From contig CANLMR010000001.1 in assembly GCA_947492185.1 (NCBI GenBank), positions 992,001 through 1,056,000 of the forward strand: a stretch of 64,000 bases of DNA. Reading direction: 5' to 3'. The DNA is from an uncultured Tenacibaculum sp. GTDB lineage: Bacteria > Bacteroidota > Bacteroidia > Flavobacteriales > Flavobacteriaceae. Under the pieces are notes generated by a model. It saw only the letters and a program-made list of their open reading frames with translations. It did not search any database and had not been told where the DNA came from. This document shows positions 14,674 through 23,790 of this stretch, one piece after another. A program made the position numbers and the translations under genes. Each line of letters opens with the position of its first letter. Within the stretch, counting starts at the first letter, position 1.

Positions 14674-16074
14674 TTAAGCGTTTAATGGTTTACCATCCCA
14701 AGCTGCTTTAGCTGCTTCTTTAACAGCTTCAGAGTATGTTGGATGTCCATGACAAATACGTGCAATATCTTCTGCAGAAGCTCTGAATTCCATTGCAACG
14801 GCCATTTCCATAATTAAATCAGCTACACGAGCACCAACCATATGAACACCTAAAACTTCATCAGTGTTTTTATCAGCTAATACTTTTACAAAACCATCTA
14901 TATCTCCACTTGCTCTAGATCTACCTAAAGCACGCATAGAGAATTTTCCTGATTTGTATTCAACGTTTGCAGCCTTTAATTCGTCTTCTGTTTTTCCAAC
15001 AGCAGCAACTTCTGGCCAAGTATAAATAATTCCAGGAATTAAATTATAATCAATATGTGGTTTTTCTCCAGCTAAATATTCAGCAACAACAACTCCTTCT
15101 TCTTCTGCTTTATGTGCCAACATTGCACCGCGTACCACATCTCCAATTGCGTAAATATTAGAAACATTAGTTTGTAAATGATCATTTACATCTATCTGTC
15201 CCCTTTCAGTAACTTTTACGCCAGCTTTATCTAAACCTAAACCTTCAGTATATGGTCTACGTCCAACTGCAACTAAACAATAATCACCTGTAAAAGTAAC
15301 TTCTTCTCCTTTTTTATTTGTTGCTTTTACAACAACTTCATCTCCATTTCTTTCAACAGCAGTAACACCGTGACTTACATTGAACTTTACGCCTTGTTTC
15401 TTTAAAACTTTAGTTAATTCCTTAGAAACATCTTTATCCATTGTAGGCGTAATCGTTGGCGCATATTCCACTACAGAAACATTAGCACCTAAACGCTTAT
15501 ATACAGAACCTAATTCTAATCCAATAACTCCACCACCAATAACGATTAAATGTTTTGGTACTTCTTTTAATTTTAAAGCTTCTGTTGAAGTAATGATTCT
15601 TTCTTTATCAATTGAAATAAAAGGTAACGTTGATGGTTTAGAACCTGTAGCTATAATAATGTTTGTTCCTTCGATAACTTCAGAACTACCATCATTTTTA
15701 CTAACTTTTACATGAGTAGCATCTTCAAAAGAACCTAATCCTTCATAAACATCAATGTTATTTTTATCCATTAAATATTTAATACCGCCAGTAGTAGTTT
15801 CAACTACTTTAGCTTTACGGTCAATCATTTTTCCGAAATCGAACTTTGGATTTTCAACTGAAATTCCATGCTCTTCAAAATGATGTACAGCATCATAATA
15901 ATGATGAGAAGAATCTAATAAAGCTTTTGAAGGTATACATCCTACATTTAAACAGGTACCTCCTAATGTTGAATATTTTTCTATGATGGCAACTTTTTTA
16001 CCTAGTTGAGATGCTCTTACCGCAGCAATATATCCTCCTGGGCCAGAACCTATAACGATAATATCGTATTTCAT
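14674..16074 (-). CDS. lpdA: Dihydrolipoyl dehydrogenase
   Basis: A 466-residue cytosolic FAD enzyme, the E3 component of pyruvate, 2-oxoglutarate and related dehydrogenase complexes; it reoxidises dihydrolipoamide with NAD+. The FAD-binding GSGPGGYIAA is at 9-18 and the redox pair is C41/C46 (GGTCLNVGCIPSK). The NAD-binding GGGVIGLELG lies near 180-190, the second FAD motif AIGDVVRG near 312-320, and the C-terminal dyad is H444 and E449 in HGHPTYSE. All catalytic residues are present. It is a single-gene unit with its own terminator, and no E1 or E2 genes are adjacent. Confidence 0.97.
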   Translation of the reverse strand: MKYDIIVIGSGPGGYIAAVRASQLGKKVAIIEKYSTLGGTCLNVGCIPSKALLDSSHHYYDAVHHFEEHGISVENPKFDFGKMIDRKAKVVETTTGGIKYLMDKNNIDVYEGLGSFEDATHVKVSKNDGSSEVIEGTNIIIATGSKPSTLPFISIDKERIITSTEALKLKEVPKHLIVIGGGVIGLELGSVYKRLGANVSVVEYAPTITPTMDKDVSKELTKVLKKQGVKFNVSHGVTAVERNGDEVVVKATNKKGEEVTFTGDYCLVAVGRRPYTEGLGLDKAGVKVTERGQIDVNDHLQTNVSNIYAIGDVVRGAMLAHKAEEEGVVVAEYLAGEKPHIDYNLIPGIIYTWPEVAAVGKTEDELKAANVEYKSGKFSMRALGRSRASGDIDGFVKVLADKNTDEVLGVHMVGARVADLIMEMAVAMEFRASAEDIARICHGHPTYSEAVKEAAKAAWDGKPLNA

Positions 16075-16095
16075 GAGATGTTTTTATTTTGGATA

Positions 16096-16103
16096 CAAAA
16101 TTA
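16096..16103 (-). promoter_or_regulatory. Probable -7 box of lpdA
   Basis: On the minus strand TAatTTTG matches the Bacteroidota -7 box, 21 nt before the lpdA ATG. No clear -33 TTG at 19-21 nt. Confidence 0.45.
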
Positions 16104-16173
16104 CAATTATTTACCAATAAAAACTCAGTATTAGTTATTATTGCTATTTTTAAACGAATAAGTTAATTACTGT

Positions 16174-16641
16174 ATGAAATTAGTAAAGAAAATTGGTCGG
16201 GTAGCATTAGGTTTGTTACTAGTTATTCAATTCATTCCAACGGAAAAAAACGAAGGTGAATTAAGCTCTTTAGATGCTTTTATATCAGAAACAAAACCTT
16301 CTAAAGAAGTAGAAAACATATTGTCAAAGGCTTGTTATGATTGCCATAGTAATGTAACTAACTATCCGTGGTATCATAGTATTGCACCAATTAATTTTTG
16401 GATGAATCATCATGTTGAAGAGGGAAAAGAACATTTTAATTTGTCTGAATGGAATACCTATTCTATAAAGAAAAAAGAGCATAAAATGGAAGAATTCTGG
16501 GAAGAAGTTGAAGAAAAGCATATGCCTCTTGATTCTTATACTTGGACTCATGGTAACGCAAAGTTATCTGATGAAGAGATAGCTATTGTTGTTTCATGGG
16601 CTAAAACTGTACAAGAAAATTATAAGTCTCAAATAAAATAG
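16174..16641 (+). CDS. Haem_bd-family cytochrome-like protein
   Basis: A 155-residue protein with one N-terminal hydrophobic segment (about 7-22, signal or anchor). It has a single c-type heme motif CYDCH at residues 54-58, followed by SNVTNYPWYHSIAPINFWMNHHV and a later KHMPLDSYTWTHGNAKLSDEE, which are family hallmarks of Haem_bd (PF14376). It is expected in the periplasm with covalently bound heme. The electron-transfer partner is unknown. It is followed after 3 nt by a glycosyltransferase, an odd but probably co-transcribed pair. Confidence 0.88.
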   Translation: MKLVKKIGRVALGLLLVIQFIPTEKNEGELSSLDAFISETKPSKEVENILSKACYDCHSNVTNYPWYHSIAPINFWMNHHVEEGKEHFNLSEWNTYSIKKKEHKMEEFWEEVEEKHMPLDSYTWTHGNAKLSDEEIAIVVSWAKTVQENYKSQIK

Positions 16642-16644
16642 TAA

Positions 16645-17889
16645 TTGAATAGAACTGTTCTTATCATAGGATATGTTTGGGTTGAACCCAATTCTTCTGC
16701 AGCTGGAAGTAGAATGCTGCAACTCATCCAAACATTCATAAAATCAAAGTTTGAAGTTGTCTTTGCTAGTCCTGCTGTAAAAGGAGAGAAAGCAATTAAT
16801 CTTAGTGATTTAGGAGTGAAAGAAGTTGCGATTGAATTGAATTCTTCAAGTTTTGATACATTCATTTCAGAACTACAACCAGAGATTGTAATGTTCGATC
16901 GATTTATGATGGAAGAACAATTTGGTTGGCGAGTAGCAAAACAGTGCCCTAATGCATTACGAATTTTAGATACAGAAGATTTACATTTTCTGAGAAAAGT
17001 AAGACATCAATTATTAAAGAAAGAGTTACCATTTTCTACAGAAACTTTGTTAAAGTCGAATGAGGCAAAGCGAGAAATAGCTTCAATTCTGAGATGTGAT
17101 TTAAGTTTGATTATTTCTACGTTCGAGCTTCAACTGTTGAAAGAAGTTTTTAAAATAGATGAAAGCATTTTATTACATCTACCGTTTATGTTAGAAGAAA
17201 TTTCTGATGAACAAATTGATGTTTGGAAATCATTTGAAGAAAGAGACCATTTTGTTTTTGTAGGTAATTTTTTCCATCAGCCAAATGTAGATGCAGTTCT
17301 TGAATTGAAAAGGATTTGGCCAGATATTAGAAAACAGTTGCCAAAGGCAGAAGTTCATGTTTATGGTGCCTATGTCAATCAACAAATTCAACAGTTACAT
17401 AAACCTAAAAATGGTTTTATCGTGAAAGGGTTTGCTGAGAATGCAATGCATGTTGTAAGAGAAGCAAAAGTTGTACTTGCGCCAATACGATTTGGAGCAG
17501 GAATTAAAGGAAAACTTACAGAGGCAATGTTATGCGGAACTCCAAGTGTCACTACTACAATTGGGGCAGAAGGGATGCATGATAATTTACCATGGAATGG
17601 TTATGTTTCAAAAAACTCTAATGATTTTATTGAAAATGCCGTTGAGTTATATATCAACGAAAAACAGTGGAGTAATGCTCAGAAAAATGGAGTTTCAATT
17701 ATCAATTCCATATATAACAAAGAAACTCTTGAGCATAACTTTATAGAAGTTGTTAATAAACTCATTTCAAATTTAGAAAGTCACAGAACCAATAATTTCT
17801 TAGGTTCTTTATTACAACATCAAACGCTACAATCCACAAAGTATATGAGTAAGTGGATTGAAGAGAAAAATAAGAAAACAGAAAATTAA
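16645..17889 (+). CDS. Glycosyltransferase, GT-B fold (GT4-like)
   Basis: 414 residues with two Rossmann-like halves. The N-terminal VLIIGYVWVEPNSSAAGSRM is a donor/acceptor loop, and the C-terminal half holds FVGNFFHQPNVDAV, RFGAGIKGKLTEAMLCGTPS and TTIGAEGM, the nucleotide-sugar site of GT4-type enzymes. The start is TTG at 16645, because the conserved first strand begins at once and the first in-frame ATG would remove it. It is probably a cytosolic enzyme acting on a cell-surface glycan; donor and acceptor are unknown. No polysaccharide cluster surrounds it. Confidence 0.87.
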   Translation: MNRTVLIIGYVWVEPNSSAAGSRMLQLIQTFIKSKFEVVFASPAVKGEKAINLSDLGVKEVAIELNSSSFDTFISELQPEIVMFDRFMMEEQFGWRVAKQCPNALRILDTEDLHFLRKVRHQLLKKELPFSTETLLKSNEAKREIASILRCDLSLIISTFELQLLKEVFKIDESILLHLPFMLEEISDEQIDVWKSFEERDHFVFVGNFFHQPNVDAVLELKRIWPDIRKQLPKAEVHVYGAYVNQQIQQLHKPKNGFIVKGFAENAMHVVREAKVVLAPIRFGAGIKGKLTEAMLCGTPSVTTTIGAEGMHDNLPWNGYVSKNSNDFIENAVELYINEKQWSNAQKNGVSIINSIYNKETLEHNFIEVVNKLISNLESHRTNNFLGSLLQHQTLQSTKYMSKWIEEKNKKTEN

Positions 17890-17899
17890 TCTATTATTA

Positions 17900-18661
17900 T
17901 CAGTCTAGCATTGCAACGATTCTTGCAGGAGCAGCAGAAGCACCAACAATTTTTAAAGGAAATACAGCTACTTTAAATCCTGAATAGGGTAAAGTATCTA
18001 AATTGACTAGTTGCTCCATATGCCAATATTCTTTGTCTTGTCCTACTAAATGTGCTTCCCAAAACAATTCAGAATTGTTAGTTTCTTTAGCTTTTTTAAG
18101 CATGTAGGGAAGTGGTAAATCCCAACCCCAAGAATCAATTCCCATTACTTTTATTCCTTTATCGATAAGCCAAGAAGTTGCTTCGGCACTCATTCCTGTA
18201 CCTACTTTATGAAAATCCTTAGTTCCGTTAAATTTATCTCTTCCTGTTTTTATCAAAACAATCATTCCAGGGTTCAATTCTAAGTTTTGATTCTGCATAA
18301 ATTGTTCAATATCATTTACAGTAATTGGATCGAAATCTTTTTTATGCTTCATATCTATTACCAAACCATCTGCATAACAAATATCTAATGGTATTTGATC
18401 TATAGTTTTTGATTTTTCTCCATTGGTAGTTGGTGAATAATGCCAAGGAGCATCAATGTGAGTGGTAGAATGTACTCCCATTTTTTGAATGACATCATCT
18501 GCCCATCCATCAAAGTTCTTTGGAAAAAGTTTAAAAGGAAGTCCTAAAAAACGAATTAACCATTTGGCTTTTTTATGAGGCTTATGTTTTATTTTAACTT
18601 TCATAAACCATGGATCATTTTTATTGTACTGAATTGGCTTTGATAAGTCAATAATTTTCAT
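17900..18661 (-). CDS. Cyclase-family (kynurenine formamidase-like) hydrolase
   Basis: A 253-residue member of the cyclase/KynB-type metal hydrolases. The metal-binding pattern HxxxHxDxxxH is complete: H64, H68, D70, H74 in GVHSTTHIDAPWHY. MIVLIKTGRDKF and VMGIDSWGWDLP are also typical. Relatives hydrolyse N-formylkynurenine or other amide and ester substrates; no tryptophan-degradation genes are adjacent, so the substrate is open. It is cytosolic with no signal peptide. Confidence 0.87.
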   Translation of the reverse strand: MKIIDLSKPIQYNKNDPWFMKVKIKHKPHKKAKWLIRFLGLPFKLFPKNFDGWADDVIQKMGVHSTTHIDAPWHYSPTTNGEKSKTIDQIPLDICYADGLVIDMKHKKDFDPITVNDIEQFMQNQNLELNPGMIVLIKTGRDKFNGTKDFHKVGTGMSAEATSWLIDKGIKVMGIDSWGWDLPLPYMLKKAKETNNSELFWEAHLVGQDKEYWHMEQLVNLDTLPYSGFKVAVFPLKIVGASAAPARIVAMLD

Positions 18662-18701
18662 CGAGGAGGTTTTTAGATTTCTATGTCACTAAAATAACTT
18701 A

Positions 18702-19766
18702 TTATTTCATGGGTTGATAATCTGTAGGTAATAAATCGGCCATTTTCTCATAAGCCCAATATTGTTCTGTAAAAGTAGCGAGTGGATTTACCAATTTTCC
18801 CGAAGGTAAAATCTCAATAGGCTTTTCCACTAATTGTATTATAGATTCTTGTTGATTTAATCGTTTACCAAAACGTCTATAATTCAATTCTTCTTTTTCT
18901 TTTTTGTAAATAACTTCAAGCCAAAAATTAAAATTTAAAAAGGTTTTACCATTCACTCTAAAAACTACATCATGATAGTTAAGATTTTCTTTTAAAGGAA
19001 CTTCTTTAAATTTTTCTCCTTTTTTTAATACTATTTTTTGTCTTTTAAATTGATTGATAACGAATCCTTCTTCTTGAACATTTGCCATATATAAACTTCT
19101 GAAGAAATGTAGTAGAGAACCGTTGTAAGCTTTTAACCTATTCTTTTTCCAGCGCTTTTGTTGTCTCTTTTTACCTTTTAATTTGACGTATCTAGCATAA
19201 CCATGAAAATAAGTAGCTTTATGATCAATGGTAAACTTCACTAAGTCATAATATATTTTATATCCAAGCTTTCTGTTTAAAATTTCAATTGGCTTCTTTG
19301 CCCTAACTGTAAGTTTACTCGTTCGCGAATTTAGATAATAGCGAAGTACTTCCGGATTTAATATTTCACATCCTTTTGCAAAATTTGTGTTACCAATAAA
19401 TGCAAGTTTAAATCGTTCAAAATCTTTAAAGTTACTTTTAGGGGTAATGTCAATCTCTACTTCATTTAATAGCTCATTATCTTCTTCAAGTTGAATAGTG
19501 AAAAACTCATTTTCTTCTATGGAAATTTGTTTTTGAATAGTTTTAAATCCCATAAAATAAACAACAAGAGTATAATTGTCTTCTGTAGCTTTGAGTTCAA
19601 ATTCTCCGTTCTCATTTGAGATTGTCCCAACAGTAGTATTATTCAAAAATACAGAAGCTCCTTCTAGTGGAGTGTTAGTATTATCAATCACTTTTCCTTT
19701 AATAACTAATTGTCCTGTAATGGTAAGAGAAAAGAAACAAAACAGAAGTAAAACAAAATTTTTCAT
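18702..19766 (-). CDS. Carboxypeptidase-D-like repeat protein, paralog A
   Basis: 354 residues: a signal peptide (LLLFCFFSLTITGQ) and an N-terminal CarboxypepD_reg-like beta sandwich (about 20-95; GKVIDNTNTPLEGASVFLNN, TVGTISNENGEF). A long C-terminal region without a recognised domain follows, with HFFRSLYMANVQEEGF and a closing YWAYEKMADLLPTDYQP. The sandwich domain is common in Bacteroidota surface proteins. It is a close paralog of the next gene and lies in tandem with it, so it probably arose by duplication. The function is unknown; secretion to the periplasm or surface is inferred. Confidence 0.85.
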   Translation of the reverse strand: MKNFVLLLFCFFSLTITGQLVIKGKVIDNTNTPLEGASVFLNNTTVGTISNENGEFELKATEDNYTLVVYFMGFKTIQKQISIEENEFFTIQLEEDNELLNEVEIDITPKSNFKDFERFKLAFIGNTNFAKGCEILNPEVLRYYLNSRTSKLTVRAKKPIEILNRKLGYKIYYDLVKFTIDHKATYFHGYARYVKLKGKKRQQKRWKKNRLKAYNGSLLHFFRSLYMANVQEEGFVINQFKRQKIVLKKGEKFKEVPLKENLNYHDVVFRVNGKTFLNFNFWLEVIYKKEKEELNYRRFGKRLNQQESIIQLVEKPIEILPSGKLVNPLATFTEQYWAYEKMADLLPTDYQPMK

Positions 19767-19835
19767 AGTAGCATATTTTTACATCTAAAATATACATTTT
19801 ATGATAAAATTGAAAGATTTTTTTTTTTTGAATTA

Positions 19836-21053
19836 TTATTTAATTGGTTGATAATCTAGTGGTAACATGTTAGCGAAAGCTTCAAATCCCCAGTACTCTT
19901 CTTGGTAAGCAGCATTAGGATCTAGAAGGATTCCGGAAGAATCAATTTTAGCCTTTCCGTGTAATAATACAAGATGTGAAGTTTGTACATTAAGTGGTTT
20001 TTTTCTTCTTTTTCTAAAAGTGCCTTTGATGAAGTTTTCTTCTTCTGGTTCTTTAGTATATACAATCATTAAATAATCTTTAAAATCTAAAAAGGGAACG
20101 TTATTTTCATAAGAAATCATTTCTTTATAAGGAACATTTTTCTTGTAGAAATAATCACGATATTTAGGTAATTCTCTTGCTTTTTTTAATGTTAAATAAG
20201 CACTGTCTAGTTTAGTTTTAGGTGTAATATTTCTATTTCCGAAACGAACGACTCCTCCTTGAAGTTTAATATATTCTCGCGCAAATTGAATTTCTTCCTC
20301 ACTAGGTCTTTCTTCGTTTTTAACTCGCTTAAATTGATTTACCACAAATCCATTATTTTCTAATTCTTTAGTCATGAGACTTCTTAGAAAATGCATTTGA
20401 GAGCCATTGTAAGCTGTTAACCTGTTTTCTTTCCATTTTTTGCGTACAGATTTTCGAAGATTTTGGTATTGTGCATAACCGCTAAAAAACACTTTTTGAT
20501 GATCCAAAGAAAAGTCAACCAAGTCGTAAGTAATTAAATAGCCTAATCCTTTATGTTTTATTTGAAGTGGTTTTCTGGCAATTGCGGTTAAAGTATTTGT
20601 TTTGGAATTGTAATCGAAGTGTAAATCTTTTTCGTTTTGTATAATACATTCTTCGGCTAGTTTTGTCCTTCCTAAAAAAACCTTTTTAAAACGAACGAGA
20701 TTGTATTTCCACTCATCATCATATTTTGTTTTTGGAATCTCTACTACATCAAGTAATTCATCATCTTCTTCTAATTGGATGGTTAAAAACTCGGTATTTG
20801 ATGTATTAATCTGTTTTTGAAAAGTTTTATAACCTAAATAAGAAACGACCAGTGTATAGGTGTTATTATTCCTAAATCGAAGTTCAAATTCACCTTTTTG
20901 ATTGGTTAATGCTCCGATAGTTGTGTTGTTAAAAAAAACGGAAGCATTTTCTAGTGGAGTATTCGTTTTTGAAACTATTTTCCCTTTGATGATTTGTTGT
21001 GAATAAATTGTAAAACAAACGAATAGCAGTAAAATAAAAAGTCCCTTTTTCAT
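19836..21053 (-). CDS. Carboxypeptidase-D-like repeat protein, paralog B
   Basis: 405 residues with the same plan as paralog A: signal peptide, GKIVSKTNTPLENASVFFNN sandwich, acidic QLEEDDELLD linker, then a C-terminal region with MHFLRSLMTKELENNGFVVN and the terminal YWGFEAFANMLPLDYQP. The extra length is mostly an insert near 225-300 (REYIKLQGGVVRFGNRN and following). The two genes share orientation and are 69 nt apart. The shared C-terminal half, rather than the common sandwich, defines a family I do not recognise. Confidence 0.85.
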   Translation of the reverse strand: MKKGLFILLLFVCFTIYSQQIIKGKIVSKTNTPLENASVFFNNTTIGALTNQKGEFELRFRNNNTYTLVVSYLGYKTFQKQINTSNTEFLTIQLEEDDELLDVVEIPKTKYDDEWKYNLVRFKKVFLGRTKLAEECIIQNEKDLHFDYNSKTNTLTAIARKPLQIKHKGLGYLITYDLVDFSLDHQKVFFSGYAQYQNLRKSVRKKWKENRLTAYNGSQMHFLRSLMTKELENNGFVVNQFKRVKNEERPSEEEIQFAREYIKLQGGVVRFGNRNITPKTKLDSAYLTLKKARELPKYRDYFYKKNVPYKEMISYENNVPFLDFKDYLMIVYTKEPEEENFIKGTFRKRRKKPLNVQTSHLVLLHGKAKIDSSGILLDPNAAYQEEYWGFEAFANMLPLDYQPIK

Positions 21054-21109
21054 AAAAATAGTTTTTTATAAAAATAAGGGACTAATAAAAAAATATAAAA
21101 TTTATACTG

Positions 21110-23140
21110 TTAATTATTGTTAATCAGACCTGCGCGTCTTAAAAGAGCTTCAGGTTTTGGCTCTTGTCCGCGGAATCGTTTATATAATTCCATTGGTTTT
21201 TCTGTACCTCCTTTTGAAAGTACATGGTTTTGAAATCTATCAGCAATTTCCTTGTTGAAAATACCTTCTTCTTTAAAATATTCAAAAGCATCAGCGTCTA
21301 AAACTTCAGCCCATTTATAAGAATAATATCCTGCTGAATATCCGCCTTGAAAAATGTGAGAGAAAGCAGTACTCATGCAATTTTCAGGAACATCTGGATA
21401 CAATTTAGTATTGCTAAATGCGTTTAATTCAAAGTCTTTTACAGAAATTCCTTCTTCAGGTTTTCCAGAATGCCAACTCATATCTAACAATCCGAAACTC
21501 AATTGACGAAGTGTTTGCATTCCTTCGTGGAATGTTGCAGATTCTTTTATTTTTTGAACGTATTCCATTGGAATAGTTTCTCCTGTTTCATAATGTTTAG
21601 CAAACAATTCTAATGCTTCTTTTTCATAACACCAATTTTCTAAAACTTGACTTGGTAATTCTACAAAATCCCAAGAAACTGAAGTTCCAGATAAGCTCTT
21701 GTAGGTTGTGTTAGCAAGCATTCCATGTAAAGCATGACCAAATTCATGGAATAATGTAGTCACTTCGTTAAAAGTTAATAATGAAGGTTTAGTTTCTGTT
21801 GGTTTGGTGAAATTACAAACAATAGAAACTTGAGGTCTGTCATTTACTTTATTTTTAATTTGCTGTGATTTATATGAAGTCATCCAAGCTCCATTTCGTT
21901 TTCCAGCTCTTGGATGGAAGTCGGCATAAAAATGTGACACAAAATTTCCGTTAATATCGGTAACATTATATGTTTTCACATCTTCATGATACTTATCGAT
22001 AGAATCAATTTCTTCAAAACTTAAATTGAAAAGTCTATTCGCAATTTCAAAAACACCATCAATTACATTTTCTAACTTAAAATATGGTTTCAATAATTCT
22101 TGGTCTAAGTCGAATAATTCTTTCTTTAATTTTTCAGAATAATATGCTCCATCCCATTTCTCTAACTGATCAATATTATCAAGTTTCTTTGCATAATTTT
22201 CTAGGTTTCTGAACTCACGTTCTGCAGCAGGTTTTGCTTTTTCTAATAAATCATTTAAAAATGAAAGTACCTTTTCAGGAGCTTCTGCCATACGATCTTC
22301 TAATACAAAATGAGCATGAGAGTTGTAGCTTAAAAGTTGTGCTCTTTGATGACGAAGATTTACAATTTTAAGAACGATTTCTTCATTGTTGTGATCATTA
22401 CTTTGAAAACCTTTTTTCCCCATAGCAATAGATAATTGTTTTCTCAATTCTCTATTTTCTGCATAGGTCATAAATGGAATGTAACTAGGATAATCCAACG
22501 TAATTAGCCATCCTTCTTTTTCCTTTTGTTGGGCTAATAATTTAGCTGCTTCTTTGGCTCCTTCAGGTAATCCTTTTAAATCACCTTCATTCGTTAATAG
22601 TAACTCAAAAGCATTAGTGTCGGCTAAAACATTTTCTCCAAATTGAAGTGATAATTTAGAAAGTTCAGCATCTAATTTTCTTAATTCTGATTTTTTCTCG
22701 TCATTTAGATTAGCTCCATTTCTTGAAAAACCTTTGTATTGTTTCTCCAGAAGCATGTCTTCTTCTGGAGTTAATGTTAATGAATCTTTTTGATTATAAA
22801 CTACTTTTACTCTTTTGAATAAATCAGCATTTAAAATCATATCGTTTTTAAATTCACTTAACCAAGGAGAAATTTCTTTGGCTATTTTTTGAATTTCTTC
22901 ATTGGTCTCAGCAGAATTCAAATTGAAGAATATAGAAGTAATTCTATCTAGTTTTTCACCGGTACTATCTAAAGCTACTGTTGTATTTTGAAAAGAAGGT
23001 GTATCAGAATTTTCAACAATTTGATTAATTTCTTTTTTAGCTATTGCAATTGCTTCTTCAATTGCTGTTTTATAATGTTCCTCTTTTATAACTGTAAAAG
23101 GAGGTGTGTTAAAATCTTGAAGTAGTGGATTATTTGTCAT
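21110..23140 (-). CDS. M3-family oligopeptidase (Dcp/oligopeptidase A type)
   Basis: A 676-residue zinc metallopeptidase. The zinc motif HEFGHALHG starts at H465 (HEFGH 465-469). The flanking FNEVTTLFHEF, VSWDFVELPSQVLENW and GYSAGYYSYKWAEVLDADAF are typical of the M3A peptidyl-dipeptidase Dcp/oligopeptidase A group. These enzymes degrade short peptides. No signal peptide is visible, so a cytosolic location is likely. It follows purE by about 80 nt, with a weak hairpin between them. Confidence 0.94.
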   Translation of the reverse strand: MTNNPLLQDFNTPPFTVIKEEHYKTAIEEAIAIAKKEINQIVENSDTPSFQNTTVALDSTGEKLDRITSIFFNLNSAETNEEIQKIAKEISPWLSEFKNDMILNADLFKRVKVVYNQKDSLTLTPEEDMLLEKQYKGFSRNGANLNDEKKSELRKLDAELSKLSLQFGENVLADTNAFELLLTNEGDLKGLPEGAKEAAKLLAQQKEKEGWLITLDYPSYIPFMTYAENRELRKQLSIAMGKKGFQSNDHNNEEIVLKIVNLRHQRAQLLSYNSHAHFVLEDRMAEAPEKVLSFLNDLLEKAKPAAEREFRNLENYAKKLDNIDQLEKWDGAYYSEKLKKELFDLDQELLKPYFKLENVIDGVFEIANRLFNLSFEEIDSIDKYHEDVKTYNVTDINGNFVSHFYADFHPRAGKRNGAWMTSYKSQQIKNKVNDRPQVSIVCNFTKPTETKPSLLTFNEVTTLFHEFGHALHGMLANTTYKSLSGTSVSWDFVELPSQVLENWCYEKEALELFAKHYETGETIPMEYVQKIKESATFHEGMQTLRQLSFGLLDMSWHSGKPEEGISVKDFELNAFSNTKLYPDVPENCMSTAFSHIFQGGYSAGYYSYKWAEVLDADAFEYFKEEGIFNKEIADRFQNHVLSKGGTEKPMELYKRFRGQEPKPEALLRRAGLINNN

Positions 23141-23163
23141 TTCAATTTAATTTTTAAACCTAT

Positions 23164-23192
23164 AAAACCTCACAAATTAACGATCTGTGAGG
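23164..23192 (-). terminator. Weak hairpin after purE
   Basis: CCTCACA (23168-23174) pairs with TGTGAGG (23186-23192) around an 11-nt loop, and the minus strand then reads a short TTTTAT. It is a plausible but weak terminator between purE and the M3 peptidase. Confidence 0.5.
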
Positions 23193-23219
23193 CTTTATTT
23201 TCTTCTTGTACTAAGATAC

Positions 23220-23699
23220 TTATTTCTTAACTCTTTCCGAAGCTTTTTCAACTTTTAATTTAAGTCCTTCTTTGTATGCGATGATTTTATCTAAAACACA
23301 TTTATCAGAAGCTCCAATTATTTGAGCAGCTAAAATTCCCGCATTTTTTGCTCCATCTAAAGCTACAGTAGCAACAGGAACTCCTCCTGGCATTTGCAAA
23401 ATAGATAAAACAGAATCCCAGCCGTCAATAGAGTTTCTACTTTTTACTGGTACACCAATTACTGGTAATGGACTCATACTTGCTACCATTCCTGGTAAAT
23501 GTGCTGCACCACCAGCTCCAGCAATAATAACTTGTACACCTCTTTTATGTGCATTATTAGCATAATCAAAAAGTTTTTCTGGAGTTCTATGGGCAGAAAC
23601 AATATCTACCTCAATTTGAATATCCATACTTTCTAATACATCTATTGCTTCTTGCATTATTGGAAGATCTGAATCACTTCCCATTATAATTCCTACCAT
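23220..23699 (-). CDS. purE: N5-carboxyaminoimidazole ribonucleotide mutase
   Basis: A 159-residue class I PurE that converts N5-CAIR to CAIR in purine synthesis. Family motifs are all present: GIIMGSDSDLPIM (4-16), the catalytic-His motif SAHRTP, GAGGAAHLPGM and PLPVIGVPV. It lies downstream of purK on the same strand, so the two-step N5-CAIR route is encoded together. A short palindromic repeat separates the two genes. Confidence 0.97.
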   Translation of the reverse strand: MVGIIMGSDSDLPIMQEAIDVLESMDIQIEVDIVSAHRTPEKLFDYANNAHKRGVQVIIAGAGGAAHLPGMVASMSPLPVIGVPVKSRNSIDGWDSVLSILQMPGGVPVATVALDGAKNAGILAAQIIGASDKCVLDKIIAYKEGLKLKVEKASERVKK

Positions 23700-23713
23700 A
23701 TTTTTATTTTATA

Positions 23714-23783
23714 GTCATCACGAGAAATTCTTGATGAAGTAATCTTTGCTATTTTAGAATTACCTCATTTCATTCGTAATGAC
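23714..23783. repeat. REP-like palindromic element, copy 1
   Basis: A 70-bp element in the purK-purE gap with complementary ends GTCATcACGA and TTCGTaATGAC. Its interior contains AAGTAATCTTTG. A homologous 64-bp element lies before sigZ at 43562-43625. It may form a hairpin in the purKE mRNA. Confidence 0.65.
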
Positions 23784-23790
23784 AAATTTT

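Noticed and set aside
15380-15715. Plus-strand ORF opposite lpdA
   Set aside because: Antisense shadow of a highly conserved gene; its composition is that of complementary codons and no motif is seen. The same holds for the other long antisense frames in lpxD, the zinc protease and the M28 peptidase.
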